Part shown: one piece after another, positions 49,642 to 61,916 of the stretch | Layout: each line of letters opens with the position of its first letter | How positions within the stretch are numbered: the first letter of the stretch is position 1 | The notes under the pieces: model-generated | Seen by the model: only the letters and a program-made list of their open reading frames with translations | Databases searched by the model: none | Told to the model about the DNA's origin: nothing | NCBI GenBank assembly: GCA_947650365.1 | Contig: OX393554.1 | Location: forward strand, 36,848,482-36,912,481 | Direction of reading: 5' to 3' | From: Chamaelirium japonicum | Lineage: Eukaryota > Streptophyta > Magnoliopsida > Liliales > Melanthiaceae | Length of the DNA stretch: 64,000 nt | Position numbers and translations under genes: made by a program

Positions 49642-50260
49642 TGTTGGAAATTAATCTATGGCAGAGGCTCACGGCGGAAGCGATTTGGCGGTCGAAAGAC
49701 CGTTCATGGTGCACGTTACACGATTTAACTTTCATTGAAACTAAACTACATATGTGTGCATATGTATGCACGTGAATCAAACACCCTAACGGCAATCTAG
49801 CGTAATGATTAACTAATATGGATGCAAATCATAATGCTTGCTAGATCTACATGTTAGATTACACATACCTTTCGTACGGATCTTTTAACCACGGAGAATT
49901 ATCTTCTTTGTCGATGGAGACGGAAGATCGTTCGCGAAGATGCCGATGGTACGATTGGAGACGTTGCCTTCTTGTTCACCCGATCTCACACGATGCACGG
50001 AACGTCGCTCTCGGATCTCTGAGTGCCTCCGAAGAACGACCCTTCTCCTTCTTCAGAACTCCACGTGAGGAAGACGAAGTTGCAAGCGGGAAATCGGAGA
50101 GAGATTAGGGAGAGAACTAGGGAGATGAGAGGGGAAGGGGGTTCGGTTTTTTACAACAATAGGGCCGGCCCCCTATAGCCCTTTATATAGGGCTGGCCTA
50201 CCCCCTTGGATAAGGATCCAAGGGGATAAAGACCCCCTTCAATTATCTCTCCATTATCTC
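49642..50260 (-). repeat. 5' LTR of the minus-strand copia, split fragment (619 bp)
   Basis: Collinear with 41784-42402 of the 3' LTR up to CCATTATCTC, then cut by TGTTCGGGGG at 50261. It includes the TATA site TTTATATA (plus strand 50182-50189). ATCTC (50256-50260) is the candidate 5-bp target duplication of the inserted element. Confidence 0.88.
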
Positions 50261-50764
50261 TGTTCGGGGGATATTTTCGCTGGTCCGTGCAGCGTACCTG
50301 TAAGACAAAGAAAAAGCGTAAGAACGGCTGGCTCCCCTAGGAGCGCAGACCCTCCGACGCTCAAGTCAGTCTCCGGTGCACAACGGCGAGTTTTAGTGGA
50401 CAAAAGTGGTAGGGAAAAGGATTTCGAACCTGTACTATGGAGCCTGGGGGTGAGCATTTATAGCAATCGGTGGCCTACCGTGGCCCGACGCGTGGAGATT
50501 CTTCCAGGGCCTTCTAGACCCCCACGTTCTGGCTCGCGTGGGTCTAACAGTCCTTGGTACTCGCGCCCTGACATTCTGTCGTTAAGCCTGCCAGGCGGTT
50601 TGAGTGGGGGAGAGCATCTTTCTTGTTGCTGCCAGCTGGCTGTTCTGGAATGTTCAAGTCTGGGCGGTCTCAGGGAGGAAGCAAAGGCAAGCTCGCCCGG
50701 CACTGCTCCGTCCTTTCGTCCATATTTATCAAGAGTCGGACCTCGCGGGGGCAACCTCTTCGAT

Positions 50765-51035
50765 AAACAGGGGTCGGGGCGAGCTTGGGCGAGCTCCGGT
50801 GCGAGCTAAGCGAGCTCCTGAGCGAGCTTGGCGAACTCCTGAGAGAGCTTAGGCGAGCTCCGGAGCGAGCTTGGTGAGCTCCGGAGCGAGCTTGGCGAGC
50901 TCCTGAGCGAGCTTGGGCGAGCTCTTGAGAGAGCTTAGGCGAGCTCCTGAGCAAGCTTGGCGAGCTCCTGAGCGAGCTTAGGCGAGCTCCTGGGCGAGCT
51001 TAGGCGAGCTCCAGCGAGCTTAGGCGAGCTCCTAA
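50765..51035. repeat. Short GAGCTC/CGAGCTTAGG tandem repeats
   Basis: About 15 irregular units of the type GCGAGCTTGGCGAGCTCCTGA, equivalent to 2069-2360 in reverse orientation but with different copy number. Confidence 0.75.
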
Positions 51036-51106
51036 GAGTGCTCTTGGCCTAGGCCCCTTCAGCCCAATGTGGATCTCGCTCCCTGTCAAGGTGATTTGGT
51101 GAGCAC

Positions 51107-51124
51107 GGGGGGGGGGGGGGGGGG
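51107..51124 (+). repeat. Poly-G run of 18
   Basis: An uninterrupted G run in the LTR, where the related copy has only seven C on the opposite strand (near 2003-2009). It may be slippage or an assembly or sequencing artefact. Confidence 0.7.
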
Positions 51125-51302
51125 TGCGAACTCCAGGGCAGATTTCAGCTACCCCCAACATTACCCCCTCCTGAGGGAGCGACCAAGGAGACTTTGGCGC
51201 TTGCTCAGGAGTCTTATTGCACACGACGGTCGAATTAGGAGTTCTAGTCACTTGCGACTTCCACCTGGGGAGATGCGGGCACCAACCGTGGGCGGTCAGC
51301 GC

Positions 51303-51640
51303 TGAGAGCTTTGACTGTCAGTATTTCACAAATGCTGGGCGGGCCGGGAGCGTCAGCCACGAGCGATCTTCTTCCGGTGTGAGCTTTTCACACGCGGTCA
51401 GGGTCTACCTCGGGCGAGCTGCGGGCACCTGCCGCGAGCGGTCTGCGCCGAGAGTTTTGACTCCCAGTATTTCACAAACGCTGGGCGGGCCGGGAGCGTC
51501 AGCCACGAGCGATCTCCTTCCGGTGCGAGCTTGTCACACGCGGTCAGGGTCTACCTCGGGCGAGCTGCGGGCACCTGCCGCGAGCGGTCTGCGTCGAGAG
51601 TTTTGACTGTCAGTATTTCACAAATACTGTGCGGGCCGGG
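51303..51640. repeat. 146-bp tandem repeats inside the LTR
   Basis: GTATTTCACAAA starts at 51321, 51467 and 51613, exactly 146 bp apart. Units contain GGCGGGCCGGGAGCGTCAGC and CACGCGGTCAGGGTCTACC. Confidence 0.85.
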
Positions 51641-51649
51641 AGCGTCAGC

Positions 51650-54316
51650 TGTTGAGCGTCCATTTGGTGCGAATTATCCTTTCTTTTTCATGCACATAGC
51701 GTCACTTTGCTACGTAAAACTTTCATAATACACGTAAACTGCATGAGTTTCTTTGCACCACGATATAGTAGACTCTCATACAAACCCAACGGCATATTGG
51801 TTCAGTCGCATACATTGCATGCATGAAAGATACAGAGCCCGAAAGTCCAAATTATTAGTTTATCGATAATCGTGTTTTAACCTGACAAGCGTCATTTCAT
51901 GTGTGTTTTTCAGGGAATTGATCCGGTTTTCGATGCAGTCAGCTCAAAGACTTCATGACTAAGCCATGGATATTCTCACGGTGATTGGATAGAGGCTGTA
52001 CAGCTCGTTTGGAGGCTTGTCTGAAGAACAACATTGGGAAACGAATAAATGCGATGATTCTGATGAGAAAAGACTTTAACAAGCCGATCGATACAGTGCT
52101 TGATTCAAATTAGAGATCGAAGGAATACACGCATGCAAATGGAATGCCGTAAGTTGACGAGCTCAGATGGTTCGAATGATGAAACCCCTGGATGACCACC
52201 CCTAAACTGATATCATCGACGACCCTCACCCATCCATATCTTCACATCCACAACCATCAGTGCATGGGCTGATCATAGCCGTCCATTCCCTAACTGACCG
52301 GCCGTGCCTTGCAACCCCTCGCCATACCCATCAATGCTTGCACCAAATCATGGCCGCCCAAGCCTCATCCCGGCTGTCCATATACCCAGCTGTACCCGAG
52401 CCCCTTCTTTTCGATTTCTCTAATTTCTTTTTAGTCCCAATTCATCCCAGCCGTCTGATCCACAAAGCCCATGCATAAAACCCACCGCCCGTTCCACTCT
52501 CCACCCCATGCATGCAGCGGCCAACTCTACCTCCCACCATCACAACCATCCCGTACACCCAACCATCCGATCCCACCTATCCCATGCATGCATTGCAGCC
52601 CTTACCGTCCGATTTAATCACAACCGTCAACTCCACCTATCCATGCGGTGCATCAGACCCGGCTCTAACCCAACCGCCCAGATCCGTTCTCTCTCTAAAA
52701 TCTGGTCGTGAATCTCTCCCAACCGATCTACCCTCTCTCTCTTCCGTTTCTTTCTCTCCCTCCTCTCTCTAAAACTAAATCACAGCCGTCCGTCCTACCC
52801 GATCAGCAGCTGCCCCCCTATTTTCTCTCTCCCCCACCGAACTTCTCTCTCTCTACCCTCCAAAACCTGATCGCAGCCTCTACCCGACCCAGCCGCCCTC
52901 CTTCTTTCTCTACCGTTCCCTACTTTCTCTCTAAATCTCTCTAGATCTCCCCCTTATCTCTCTCTAGCCACCCAACGTGGAAACCCGAGAAAACCTGCGA
53001 TCAGCCCACCCCTTTCCGATTTTCTCTCTCTATTTCCTTCCTTAACAACCCCCGACTTCTCCTGCTCGACCAGATCACAGCCATCCGATCTTTTCTCTCT
53101 CTAGCCTTCCTTATTCTCTCTCTTTATCCTCTCCTCTCTCTTGCTCAACCGGAACCCAGCCGAGACCCTGCGTGCCCAACTTTCACTCGGGATTCTCTTT
53201 CTCTCTATCCTATATAGGGGAGGGCTCGGGTAAACTAAAGAGGAGGCTTTTGGACGACTAAACCATCCACCACCGGACCTTTAGCCCATCTCCATCTTCC
53301 ACCATCCCCGACCAAACCCAAAACCCTAAGCCTCCACATCCCGTCGCCATCATCCGTGATTCGTCCATCCGAGCCATCATCGCACCGTCATCGAAGCCAC
53401 GACGTGAACGAGCCGAGGCAGAGAAAGCATCGAGGAACGCGTCGAGGCAAACGAAGTCCACGGAGCAATCTTCAACGATGATCTGTACTTCGTTTATTTC
53501 CAGTCTTTCCTTTGATGTAACAAAACTCATGTCTAGCTAAACTGCATGCTAAGGTCGAGATGAAACCCTAGATCATAATAGATGTTAGTTTATTTTATGT
53601 GTTCTATGCCGAGCTTTTCATCGATAATATATGATTTAATTTCGGATTTGCTATTATGATTTAATAGTTCTCACATGGTATTGTCATGCATGCCTTGTAG
53701 TTAACGTTAGTCATCTTGTTAATCAAAGCCCAGTTTCATTGTATAATTAAAGCTTGGATCCATTGTGCTTAATCTTGACAATCGATGCTCTGCTATATTA
53801 GCTTTGATCCATTGTGCTCTATTTAGACAATCGATGCTCTGCTTTATTACTCCATGCTTGAAATTAAATCATGCTTATGTCATTAATCTCGTATTAAAGC
53901 TTTAACGATCGCATCTCGAGAAAGCACGGGATTTGTTTCCCGCATGCTACTCGCATAAATTTAGAACACCATAATTTAAACTTAGAATCTATAATGATCT
54001 AGCGGTGGATTCGACCGCCTTAGTATCTCATCCATATTCGAACCTCCACACACCGCATTACCTTAGTTAATTGCATGCTTTAATACTGCTTAGTTACTAT
54101 TTCCATCACAATCTTATAAAACCAAATCAACAATCTTGCTTATTAAGTAACTTAGGTAAATAGTTAATAACCCTAGATTAGATAGTTCCCTCATTAGCAA
54201 TCCCTGTGGGATCGACCTCGTAATACGTACCGCTCCTACAAAGCGATTCGTGCACTTGCAAGTTATAATTTAGATCAAATTAACACCTTAATTTAGGATT
54301 AGTTTAGATCGCATCA
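51650..54316 (+). repeat. 5' LTR of the Athila-like element (2667 bp)
   Basis: Starts TGTTGAGCGTCC and ends GATCGCATCA six bases before the PBS. The region 52680-53250 is rich in CTCTCT pyrimidine tracts. Open frames within it (for example around 52260-52950 plus and 53258-53530 minus) are mirrored in the 3' LTR only because LTRs are copies; they lack coding support. Confidence 0.92.
53211..53217 (+). promoter_or_regulatory. Candidate TATA box of the Athila-like 5' LTR
   Basis: CCTATATAGGGGAGG follows the CT-rich tract; the identical site is at 63480-63486 in the 3' LTR. Confidence 0.55.
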
Positions 54317-54322
54317 AGTTTT

Positions 54323-54340
54323 TGGCGCCGTTGCCGGGGA
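54323..54340 (+). other. Primer-binding site complementary to tRNA-Asp
   Basis: TGGCGCCGTTGCCGGGGA is a perfect 18-base complement to the 3' end of plant tRNA-Asp (GUC), the usual Athila PBS. Confidence 0.9.
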
Positions 54341-54488
54341 TTGCAACGGAGCTTTCGAATTTAGGTTATTTCATATTTGCCCTATCTAGTTTAATTAGCT
54401 TAGTTATTATTCTCTATTTCTAAAAAAAAAAAAACAAAACAAAATAAATAAAAAAAAAACAAAACAAAAACTTCTTTTCGAGCGGTGT

Positions 54489-55559
54489 ATGTCCACGTGG
54501 ACTCGCGTGAACGGCCGCTTAGTTCGAAACGAATCATTAGAAATTCCTCTCACCTTTGTGGGTAACGTCTCCATCTTTAATACAATGGCGAATGGAAACC
54601 CACCTCAAGCGATGACCCTGAAGGAGTACATGTACCCTACTCGGTCCACTCAACCTTCTAGCATTACGCTTCCAGCTGCTACAGCTCACTTCGAAATTAA
54701 ATCCGGCATGATACAGATGCTACCGGTCTTCCGTGGCATGGCCAATGAAAACCCATACCAACATGTTAGGGAGTTCGAAGATATCTACGGTACAATGAAA
54801 TTTAATCAAGTTACTGATGACTCTCTGAAACTTAGGTTATTCCCATTCTCCCTGAAAGAAAAAGCCAAAGCTTGGCTAATTTCGATACAACCGGGAACCT
54901 TTACGACTTGGAAGAGTCTAGCTGAAGCATTCTATAAGAAATTCTATTCCAAGCAGAAGACTGCTATTATACATCAATCTCTCAACATGTTTCATCAATT
55001 AGAGGGAGAGACTTTCTACACGTACTTCGAAAGATTCAAGGATCTTCTACTTGAATGCCCTCATCATGGGTTTGAAAAAATTCGACTGATCCAGATCCTC
55101 TACGAAGGTCTCAACTATACGACTAAGACTATGCTAGAATCTCTCTGTAATGGAGGATTCACCGAGAAGACTGTCGATGAGGCCTGGAATTATTTCGAGG
55201 AAATGGCAGAGAATACCTTAGAATGGGAGCCCATTAGTGTTGATCCTAAGAAACCCATTACTACTAGCAAAGGAGGTCTCTATAAAGTCGAATCTAGTTT
55301 TGAGCACGATGCCAAAATGGCTGCACTAATACGAAGACTCGAAGCCTTAGAAGTAAACAAGGAGGCGAACACTACTGCGTCTGAACCTACTAGATTTAAG
55401 GAATTCCCCATCTGTGTCTTGTGTGATGGAACCGACCATCTGGTCGAGGATTGCCCTGGTTTACCAGTGGTTAAAGCTGAGCAAGCAAATTTGCTTGATA
55501 CTTTTCGTAAGTTCAACCAAGGTAATAACCCCTACAGTCAAACCTATAATCCTGGTTAG
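54489..55559 (+). pseudogene. gag: Athila-like Gag, ended by premature TAG
   Basis: 356 codons from ATG at 54489; an in-frame ATG at 54585 (MANGNPPQAM) is an equally good start. The capsid-type domain is recognisable: FEIKSGMIQMLPVFRGMANE near residue 75, LRLFPFSLKEKAKAWL near 112, TWKSLAEAFYKKFY near 138, and GETFYTYFERFKDLL near 178. The zinc knuckle CVLCDGTDHLVEDC (near residues 312-325) has perfect CX2CX4HX4C spacing. The TAG at 55557-55559 interrupts a frame that stays open into the next ORF; the position normally carries Trp in this family. Gag would package element RNA. Confidence 0.9.
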
Positions 55560-57269
55560 CGAAACCATCCAAACCTTGCTTGGAAGCCACCACAAGGGTA
55601 TAGAGGAGCATCATCTTTTCAAGGTCCTAACCAATACTCCTCCTCTAATCAACAATATAGATCCAATAACCAGTTCAATCAAGAGAACCAAAATACTGTG
55701 GCACCACCTCCTTACATCCCGCCTAATCAAAGAAAGCCATCGGTGGAAGATATGCTCCAACAAATTTTACAGAAACAAATTATACAAGAGCAATCTGACA
55801 AGGTCAATCAACTTGCCATAGCTAAATTAGAAACTCAATTCGAACAACTTGCAGCGTCAATAGGAGGACGAGAGAAAGGCCAATTTCCAAGCCAAATAAT
55901 TCCTAATCCGAAAGGACAAAGCTATGGCCAAAACTCTTCAAAAGGCCAGTTTGAAGTTGGAACTACCTCCAGGGAACCCCATAAGGAAGTTCAAGCAATC
56001 CATACCCTACGATCTGGCAAGGAAGTGGACAATCAAGTTCAAAATCCAGATGAAAACCAAACCACTACTGAAACTTTTAATGAGAACCATAGTCAACCTA
56101 CTCAAGAGGATACGACAACTCAAAACGATAAAGAATCTGTCATTGAATCTTGCACAAGATCTTATGTACCCAAGGCCCCATTCCCACAGCGCTTGCAAGC
56201 CAATAAAAAATCTAATCAAAATGAGGGCATCCTAGAAGTCTTTAAGAACATGCAAATCAATATCCCATTCTTGGATACCATCAAGCAAATACCCTCCTAT
56301 GCTAAGTTCCTCAAGGACCTTACTACTATTAAAAGAAAAACGTCTGTCCCTTGTGCTGCTACTATGGCAGCCCAAGCCTCCTGTTTTATCCAACAGACTG
56401 TTGCACCCAAGTATAAGGATCCGGGCTGTCCAACTATTTCTATAGGAATAGGAGACACAATAGTGGAAAAGTGTCTTCTGGATTTGGGTGCTAGCGTTAA
56501 CCTTTTACCCTATTCGGTGTACACTCAATTAGGTTTGGGGGAGTTACAACCCACAACTCTAACGTTACTTTTAGCCGATAGGTCTGTAAAAATTCCAAAG
56601 GGCGTTGTTGAAGATGTCATCATTAAGGTGGACGAATTCTACTTTCCTACTGATTTTGTCGTCCATGATACTGAACCAATCCTAAACCCCAATAAGCACA
56701 TCCCTGTGATCTTAGGTCGACCATTCCTTGCCACGGCGGATGCTGTTATTCGATGTAGGAATGGAGTAATGACACTTTTATTTGGCAATATGAAGGTCGA
56801 ACTCAATGTCTTTCGTAATAGCGTGCAACCTTCTGACATGGATGACGTTAAAGAAGTTGATATGATTGATACTCTGGTTGATGATACTTTTGGTAACTCT
56901 TGTTTTAGTGATCCATTAGAACAATGCTTAGCCCATTTCGGACTAGACATGGACATGGATGCATCCATTAGAGAAGTCAACACATTGTTAGATTCCGCTC
57001 CTCCCATGGATATAGGTCGATGTAAGGCTAGGATAAAACCCCTACCAGTAAATAAATCTATGCCTATTCCATCAATCATCGAACCTCCAAAGTTAGAATT
57101 GAAACCTCTCCCTGACACGTTGAAGTATACTTTTCTTGGTGACTCTGAAACCTTGCCTGTTATTATTTCTTCACAATTAGACAAGGACCAAGAAAAGCAA
57201 TTACTTGACGTCCTACAAAAACATAGAGAAGCCATTGGGTGGACAATAGCTGATCATAAAGGGAATTAG
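55560..57269 (+). pseudogene. gag-pol: Athila-like Gag C-terminus and aspartic protease
   Basis: Same frame as gag; the first ATG is at 55698 but the open frame begins right after the TAG. A Gln/Asn-rich linker leads to LRSGKEVDNQV and a central VPKAPFPQRLQ. The aspartic protease has DLGASVNLLPYSVY (catalytic Asp codon at 56481-56483) and VILGRPFLATADAVI. The C-terminal part continues to the RT linker (EAIGWTIAD). A one-base insertion near 57263 throws the frame to a stop at 57267-57269, just before the reverse transcriptase. Confidence 0.88.
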
Positions 57270-57588
57270 TCCTTCAATAGTAATGCACCAAATTCATCTC
57301 GAAGAGAATTCTAAACCCTCGAGAGAATCACAAAGGCGACTAAATCCCGTTATGAAGGAAGTAGTGCGAGGCAAAGTGATAAAGTTACTTGACGCGGGCA
57401 TTATCTATCCTATATCCGATAGTCAATGGGTCAGTCCCGTACAAGTTGTTCCTAAAAAGTCTGGTGTTACCGTAGTTGCAAATGAAAACAATGAATTAGT
57501 ACCAACTCGAGTCCAAACTGGTTGGCGAGTTTGTATTGATTATAGGAAGTTAAACGCTTTCCCTTACCTTTCATTGACCAAATGTTAG
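57270..57588 (+). pseudogene. pol: Athila-like reverse transcriptase, N-terminal part
   Basis: Continues in the +1 frame after the insertion near 57263: MHQIHLEENSKPSRESQ, then IYPISDSQWVSPVQVVPKKS and RVCIDYRKLNA. After LNA a small deletion (about 57555-57565) removes a few conserved codons between the RKLN and FPLPF positions of the family, and it returns the reading to the original gag frame. These are fingers-domain motifs of a gypsy RT. Confidence 0.85.
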
Positions 57589-57797
57589 AGCGTTTAGCAG
57601 GCCATGCATACTACTCATTTTTGGATGGCTATTCGGGATATAACCAAATCCCAATTGCTCGTGAGGATCAAGAGAAAACGACGTTCACATGTCCGTTTGG
57701 TACATTTGCCTACCGTCGCATGCCCTTTGGGTTATGCAATGCACCTGCTACCTTTCAGCGGTGTATGTTAAGTATCTTTTCAGATATGGTAGAATAA
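57582..57797 (+). pseudogene. pol: Athila-like reverse transcriptase, central part
   Basis: MLERLAGHAYYSFLDGYSG carries the first catalytic Asp (FLDG), followed by TFTCPFGTFAYRRMPFGLCN and APATFQRCM, the standard gypsy RT palm motifs. The frame is closed by TAA at 57795-57797, five codons before the catalytic FMDD; reading continues in the same frame after it. Confidence 0.9.
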
Positions 57798-58724
57798 TTT
57801 TTAGAGGTCTTCATGGATGACTTCTCAGTTTTTGGATCTAACTTTGATGAAGGGCTATATCATCTGTCTCTTGTTCTGATCCATTGTAAGGAGAAGAATT
57901 TAGTTCTTAATTGGGAAAAATGTCACTTCATGGTCAAATCTGGTATTGTCTTAGGTCATATTGTATCGGATAAGGGGATAGAAGTTGATAAAGCTAAGGT
58001 AGATTTGATCTCTAATTTACCACCTCCCAAAACGGTCAGAGAAGTGCGATCCTTCCTAGGACACGCTGGCTTCTACCGCCGCTTCATTAAAGACTTCTCA
58101 AAAATTTCTAAACCCTTATGTGACCTGCTAGCCAAAGACGTCTCTTTCGAATTTACTCCTGCATGCTTGAATGCCTTTGAAAGGCTTAAAACTGAATTAA
58201 CATCAGCACCCATCATCCGACCTCCAGATTGGAATGCTCCATTCGAGGTAATGTGCGATGCATCAGATTACGCTTTAGGTGCAGTTTTAGGGCAACGAAG
58301 TGCTAAACTCCCCCACGTCATTCAATACGCGAGCAAAACTCTTAATGATGATCAACTCAATTATTCAACCACTAAAAAAGAGTTATTAGCCGTCGTCTTT
58401 GCCCTAGACAAATTTCGTCCCTACCTAATTGGGTCAAAGGTTATCATTTTTACTGATCACACTGTGCTTAAGTATCTTCTCACAAAGAAAGACGCTAAAG
58501 CTCGATTAAGTCGATGGATTTTATTGCTACAAGAATTTGATCTCGAGATTAGAGACAAAAAGGGATCGGAGAATGTAGTTGCCGACCACCTATCTAGGCT
58601 GATAGTTGAGCCAATGACAGAACCTACACCTATATTCGAAACCTTTCCAGATGAGCAATTAATGCTAATATCTCATATTAACACCCCATGGTATGCTGAT
58701 ATTGTAAACTACCTAGTTACATGA
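57798..58724 (+). pseudogene. pol: Athila-like reverse transcriptase (FMDD) and RNase H
   Basis: [13 protein letters not shown] gives the catalytic FMDD at 57810-57821, typical of Athila. Thumb-region motifs follow ([49 protein letters not shown]). RNase H has [14 protein letters not shown] (near 58255), [17 protein letters not shown] and [11 protein letters not shown], ending [12 protein letters not shown]. All catalytic acidic residues appear present. TGA at 58722-58724 interrupts the frame, which continues in register into integrase. Confidence 0.92.
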
Positions 58725-58727
58725 CAG

Positions 58728-59981
58728 ATGCCTAATACTTGGATTAAACAAGAACGAATGCGATTCATATCGAAAGCCAAATGGTATTTCTGGGATGAGC
58801 CATATCTATTCAAATACTGTTCCGATCAAATTATCAGACGATGTGTCCCTGACTGCGATCATAAACATATTATGTCATTTTGCCATGACCACGCATGTGG
58901 TGGCCACTTTAGTGGTAAGAAAACCGCTGCAAAAATTTTGCAGTGTGGTTTCTATTGGCCGACCCTATTTAAAGATACCCATGCTTATTGTAAATCTTGT
59001 GACCGTTGTCAACGTCTTGGAAAAATTTCAAAACGTAATGAGATGCCCTTAAATCCAATTCTGATCGCTGAAGTCTTTGATGTTTGGGGCATTGATTTTA
59101 TGGGACCTTTCCCTATGTCTTATGGTTACCAATACATTCTAGTCTCTGTTGACTACGTCTCAAAATGGGTTGAAGCAGTCGCATGCCGAACAAATGACCA
59201 CAAGGTCGTGGTCCAGTTCCTTAAAGAAAATATTTTTGCTAGATTTGGAACTTCACGTGCTATCATTAGCGATGGAGGTAAACATTTCTGCAATAGAATT
59301 TTTGAAGCATTAATGAAAAAGTACTGCGTCACCCATAAGGTAGCCACTCCCTACCACCCTCAAACTAGTGGGCAAGTTGAAATTTCAAATAGGGAGATAA
59401 AGACGATTTTAGAGAAAACAATTAATCGTAACAGGAAGGATTGGTCACTTCGGTTGACTGATGTCCTGTGGGCATATCGTACAGCTTTTAAAACTCCGAT
59501 TGGAATGTCTCCATATCGCATAGTCTATGGGAAGGCCTGTCATCTGCCTGTCGAGTTGGAACATAGGGCCTATTGGGCGATCAAACGATTAAATTATGAT
59601 CTCGATAAGACCGGCAAACAAAGAAAACTTCAACTTGATGAGCTCGATGAGATTCGAAATGATGCGTATAATTGCGCTAAGCGATATAAGGATCGAATGA
59701 AGATCATGCACGATAAGATCATAATTCGAAAGGAATTATATCTAGGCCAAAAAGTCCTATTATACAACTCTAGATTGCATCTGTTCCCTGGCAAGTTAAA
59801 ATTACGTTGGACGGGACCATACATTATTGACAAAATTCACCCATACGGTGCGGTAGAACTCTTAAATGATAAGGATGGAACCACTTTCCAAGTGAACGGA
59901 CATCGGTTGAAACCATACCTTGAATATCTGACCCCAGAAGTTGAAGAGGTACTTCTGGAAGATCCTGTTTATCAGGATTGA
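58728..59981 (+). pseudogene. pol: Athila-like integrase
   Basis: 417 open codons. The N-terminal zinc finger has H55, H60, C91 and C94 ([16 protein letters not shown]). The catalytic core has D123 (GIDFMGPFP), D182 ([11 protein letters not shown]) and E218 ([10 protein letters not shown]), with 35 residues between the last two. The C-terminal part has [21 protein letters not shown] and a short tail, with no chromodomain. This domain is unbroken, but it lies downstream of the TGA at 58722 and can only be made as part of a polyprotein that is interrupted several times. It would insert element DNA into the host chromosome. Confidence 0.93.
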
Positions 59982-61903
59982 TTTATCTATCTACATAAAA
60001 TCCTCTCTTGTATAATAGCTGTTAGTTTTTTTTTTTTTTTTATCATCTGCTATTTTTCTGTTTCAGTAGAATGTCTGCTATTTATTTTTAGTTAAACTAT
60101 GATTGTCTTTTCTTTTTCCTTGTGGCACTGACATTTTGCAGGGAACTATCATACAAACCACTTTTAAGGTATTATCCATCCTTAGAACTTCGTACTTTCA
60201 TTTTATATATATGTCCTTCAAAAATGCTATCATATAATGCTACCATCTCATTCATGAGCATGTATAATTCATACATTGAGGACAATGTCTAATTTAAGTT
60301 TGGGGGTGTGGTATATACTTTTTGCAAAATAAAATCCTGTTTGCATCTAGTTTATACAAAATTGTTAGTTTTTGTTCTTTTCTACGTTTTATAAAAAAAA
60401 AAAATTTAGAATAATAGTAATAATAATGCATCAACTTACGCTGTAGTGGGACAGCTCGGCATATACGTCTTGGCGTATGTGTGTCTCGTCTGTAGTCCCC
60501 TACCAAAACTACAGCGTTCGTATAGAAATCGATAGGAGCTTGCATTTGCATATTTTTATTTTCTTTTCCACATTTTAGTTTCTTATCGTATTACTTTTGC
60601 CGTCCTTTTCGTTCTTTTCGAAGAAAAAAATATATATCTATAGATATTTCACCTTTATTTCAGGTTTTATAGTATAATTTTATCGTACTCGAATAGGACT
60701 ATAAGGCACTTGGTAATCAAGGTATAAAGTCCAAGGATTAGCTAGAAAAAGTATGTCTAATATGGTTCTGACCCTTAGTAACCTTTTAAAGATTGTCAAA
60801 ACAAACTGACTTGACTTTTCACTTCACATCTGGCTTACACCTCTAGAGTCTAGATTCAAAGCTTTCATATCACCTAATAGTCACTTGGAGTCCTGATGAA
60901 CCATGCGGATCTGGTTTACTTAGTTTGAAAAAAAAAAATATCATTAGAAAAGCGACCAGTGAATTCTAAGGTATAGCGGAAAGGGCTACTTATTAGCATG
61001 GTCTAGGGGCTAATTATGTAAAAGTCTTAACCTGTATGCCCTAATATGAGTGAAGCCTGGTCGATAGGGTTATGAGAATGATCCTATGGATGCAGAGTAA
61101 ATCAAATATAAAGGCAACATGAGGATGGCTACCTAACTCATTAGAGCGTTGGCAGCGTGTCATGGGCATAGAGTGCAGCTGGCATGGTACAAGTTAGGAA
61201 GGGATATATAATTAGATCCAGAAAAAATAAGACCGAAAAAAAAAAAGAAGAGAAAAAGAGAAAAAGAAAAAGGAAATAGTGTGAAAGCCGTCGCTATAAA
61301 CAATGTGGGGAAACTGGAATATCACATATAAAGCCGAAAGGTATTAAGGTGAATATCCACAACTCTCACTAGCCTGTCTAGATTAGCTGGTTTTGACTCA
61401 GGTTCTAAGGTCGACTTTGACCGTTCTAGGAGACTGTTAGAATGGTATGAATGTAGAGAACCAAACCCCCAGTTGTGTTTAGCCCAGACAGCACCGTGCA
61501 CTCGAGCATAGTTGACCTTGACCTTTTCTAACGGGAAACTAATAGTTAGAACCTAAAGTGCGTACTTCGAAAGCCGAAGCTTGGGCTAGATACCTTGTGA
61601 GTCTTGTGTCTTAGAAATTCTATTTTTGAGTACTTTTTAATTATTCTACGAAACCGAATTTTCTTATTTCTTATTTATATTTTCAAAAAAAAAGAAAAAG
61701 AAAAAAGTTTGAATTTTGTGGGTAGATTCACTGCAAACCCTCACGAGACAAAACTCGTCCACTAGGATGACCTAGGGGTTTAACGGCTTGTTGCACGTGC
61801 TAAGTGCAATCGCGATTCCTGCGAAAGTGAGTTAAATTATTTTTTATTCTTTTATTAAGTTCTTAGTTTATTTTGTTTGTTTTCTCGAGGACGAGAAAGA
61901 TTC
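59982..61903 (+). other. Athila-like 3' non-coding region, no env
   Basis: About 1.9 kb with many A- and T-runs and no plus-strand ORF of 60 codons or more. Many Athila elements carry an additional env-like ORF here; it is absent. It contains an internal copy of the polypurine motif at 60296-60308. A minus-strand open frame (60294-60551) is not supported. Confidence 0.75.
60296..60308 (+). other. Internal polypurine-tract-like copy
   Basis: AAGTTTGGGGGTGTG (60296-60310) is identical to the sequence at the 3' LTR border (61904-61918) but lies 1.6 kb upstream of it. Confidence 0.6.
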
Positions 61904-61916
61904 AAGTTTGGGGGTG
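61904..61916 (+). other. Polypurine tract of the Athila-like element
   Basis: AAGTTTGGGGGTG directly precedes the 3' LTR start TGTTGAGCG. Confidence 0.75.

Larger units (their letters stand above)
41784..50260 (-). mobile_element. Ty1/copia element, minus strand, near-complete but 5' LTR split
   Basis: In transcription order it has a partial 5' LTR (50260-49642), PBS (49639-49628), leader (49627-47899), gag-pol (47898-43933), polypurine tract and a complete 3' LTR (43918-41784). The rest of the 5' LTR must lie beyond the elements inserted at 50261, outside the window. The two LTRs differ at about 25 of the 619 shared bases, almost all transitions, by eye. It belongs to the same family as the plus-strand copia at 34219-41783. 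Confidence 0.88.
50261..51649 (+). mobile_element. Gypsy-type LTR fragment, plus strand, split by the Athila-like element
   Basis: Begins TGTTCGGGGGATATTTTCG, the same LTR terminus as the element at 1-2972 but in the opposite orientation, and runs 1389 bp of an LTR expected to be about 2.1 kb. Internal repeats match: short GAGCTC-type repeats (50765-51035) and 146-bp repeats (51303-51640). It ends where the Athila-like LTR starts at 51650; the remainder should lie beyond the right window edge. Open frames here follow the repeats and are not genes. Confidence 0.82.

Noticed and set aside
52260..53530. Open frames duplicated at 62527-63799, apparently conserved
   Set aside because: The duplication is the two LTRs of one element; similarity reflects reverse transcription, and the frames are Ser/Pro/Leu-rich from CT tracts.
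60294..60551. Minus-strand 85-codon frame in the Athila 3' region, possible accessory gene
   Set aside because: Opposite strand to the element, low-complexity Tyr/Phe/Lys runs, no recognisable motif.
59982..61903. env-like ORF expected in some Athila elements
   Set aside because: No plus-strand frame of useful length, no signal peptide or membrane segment.
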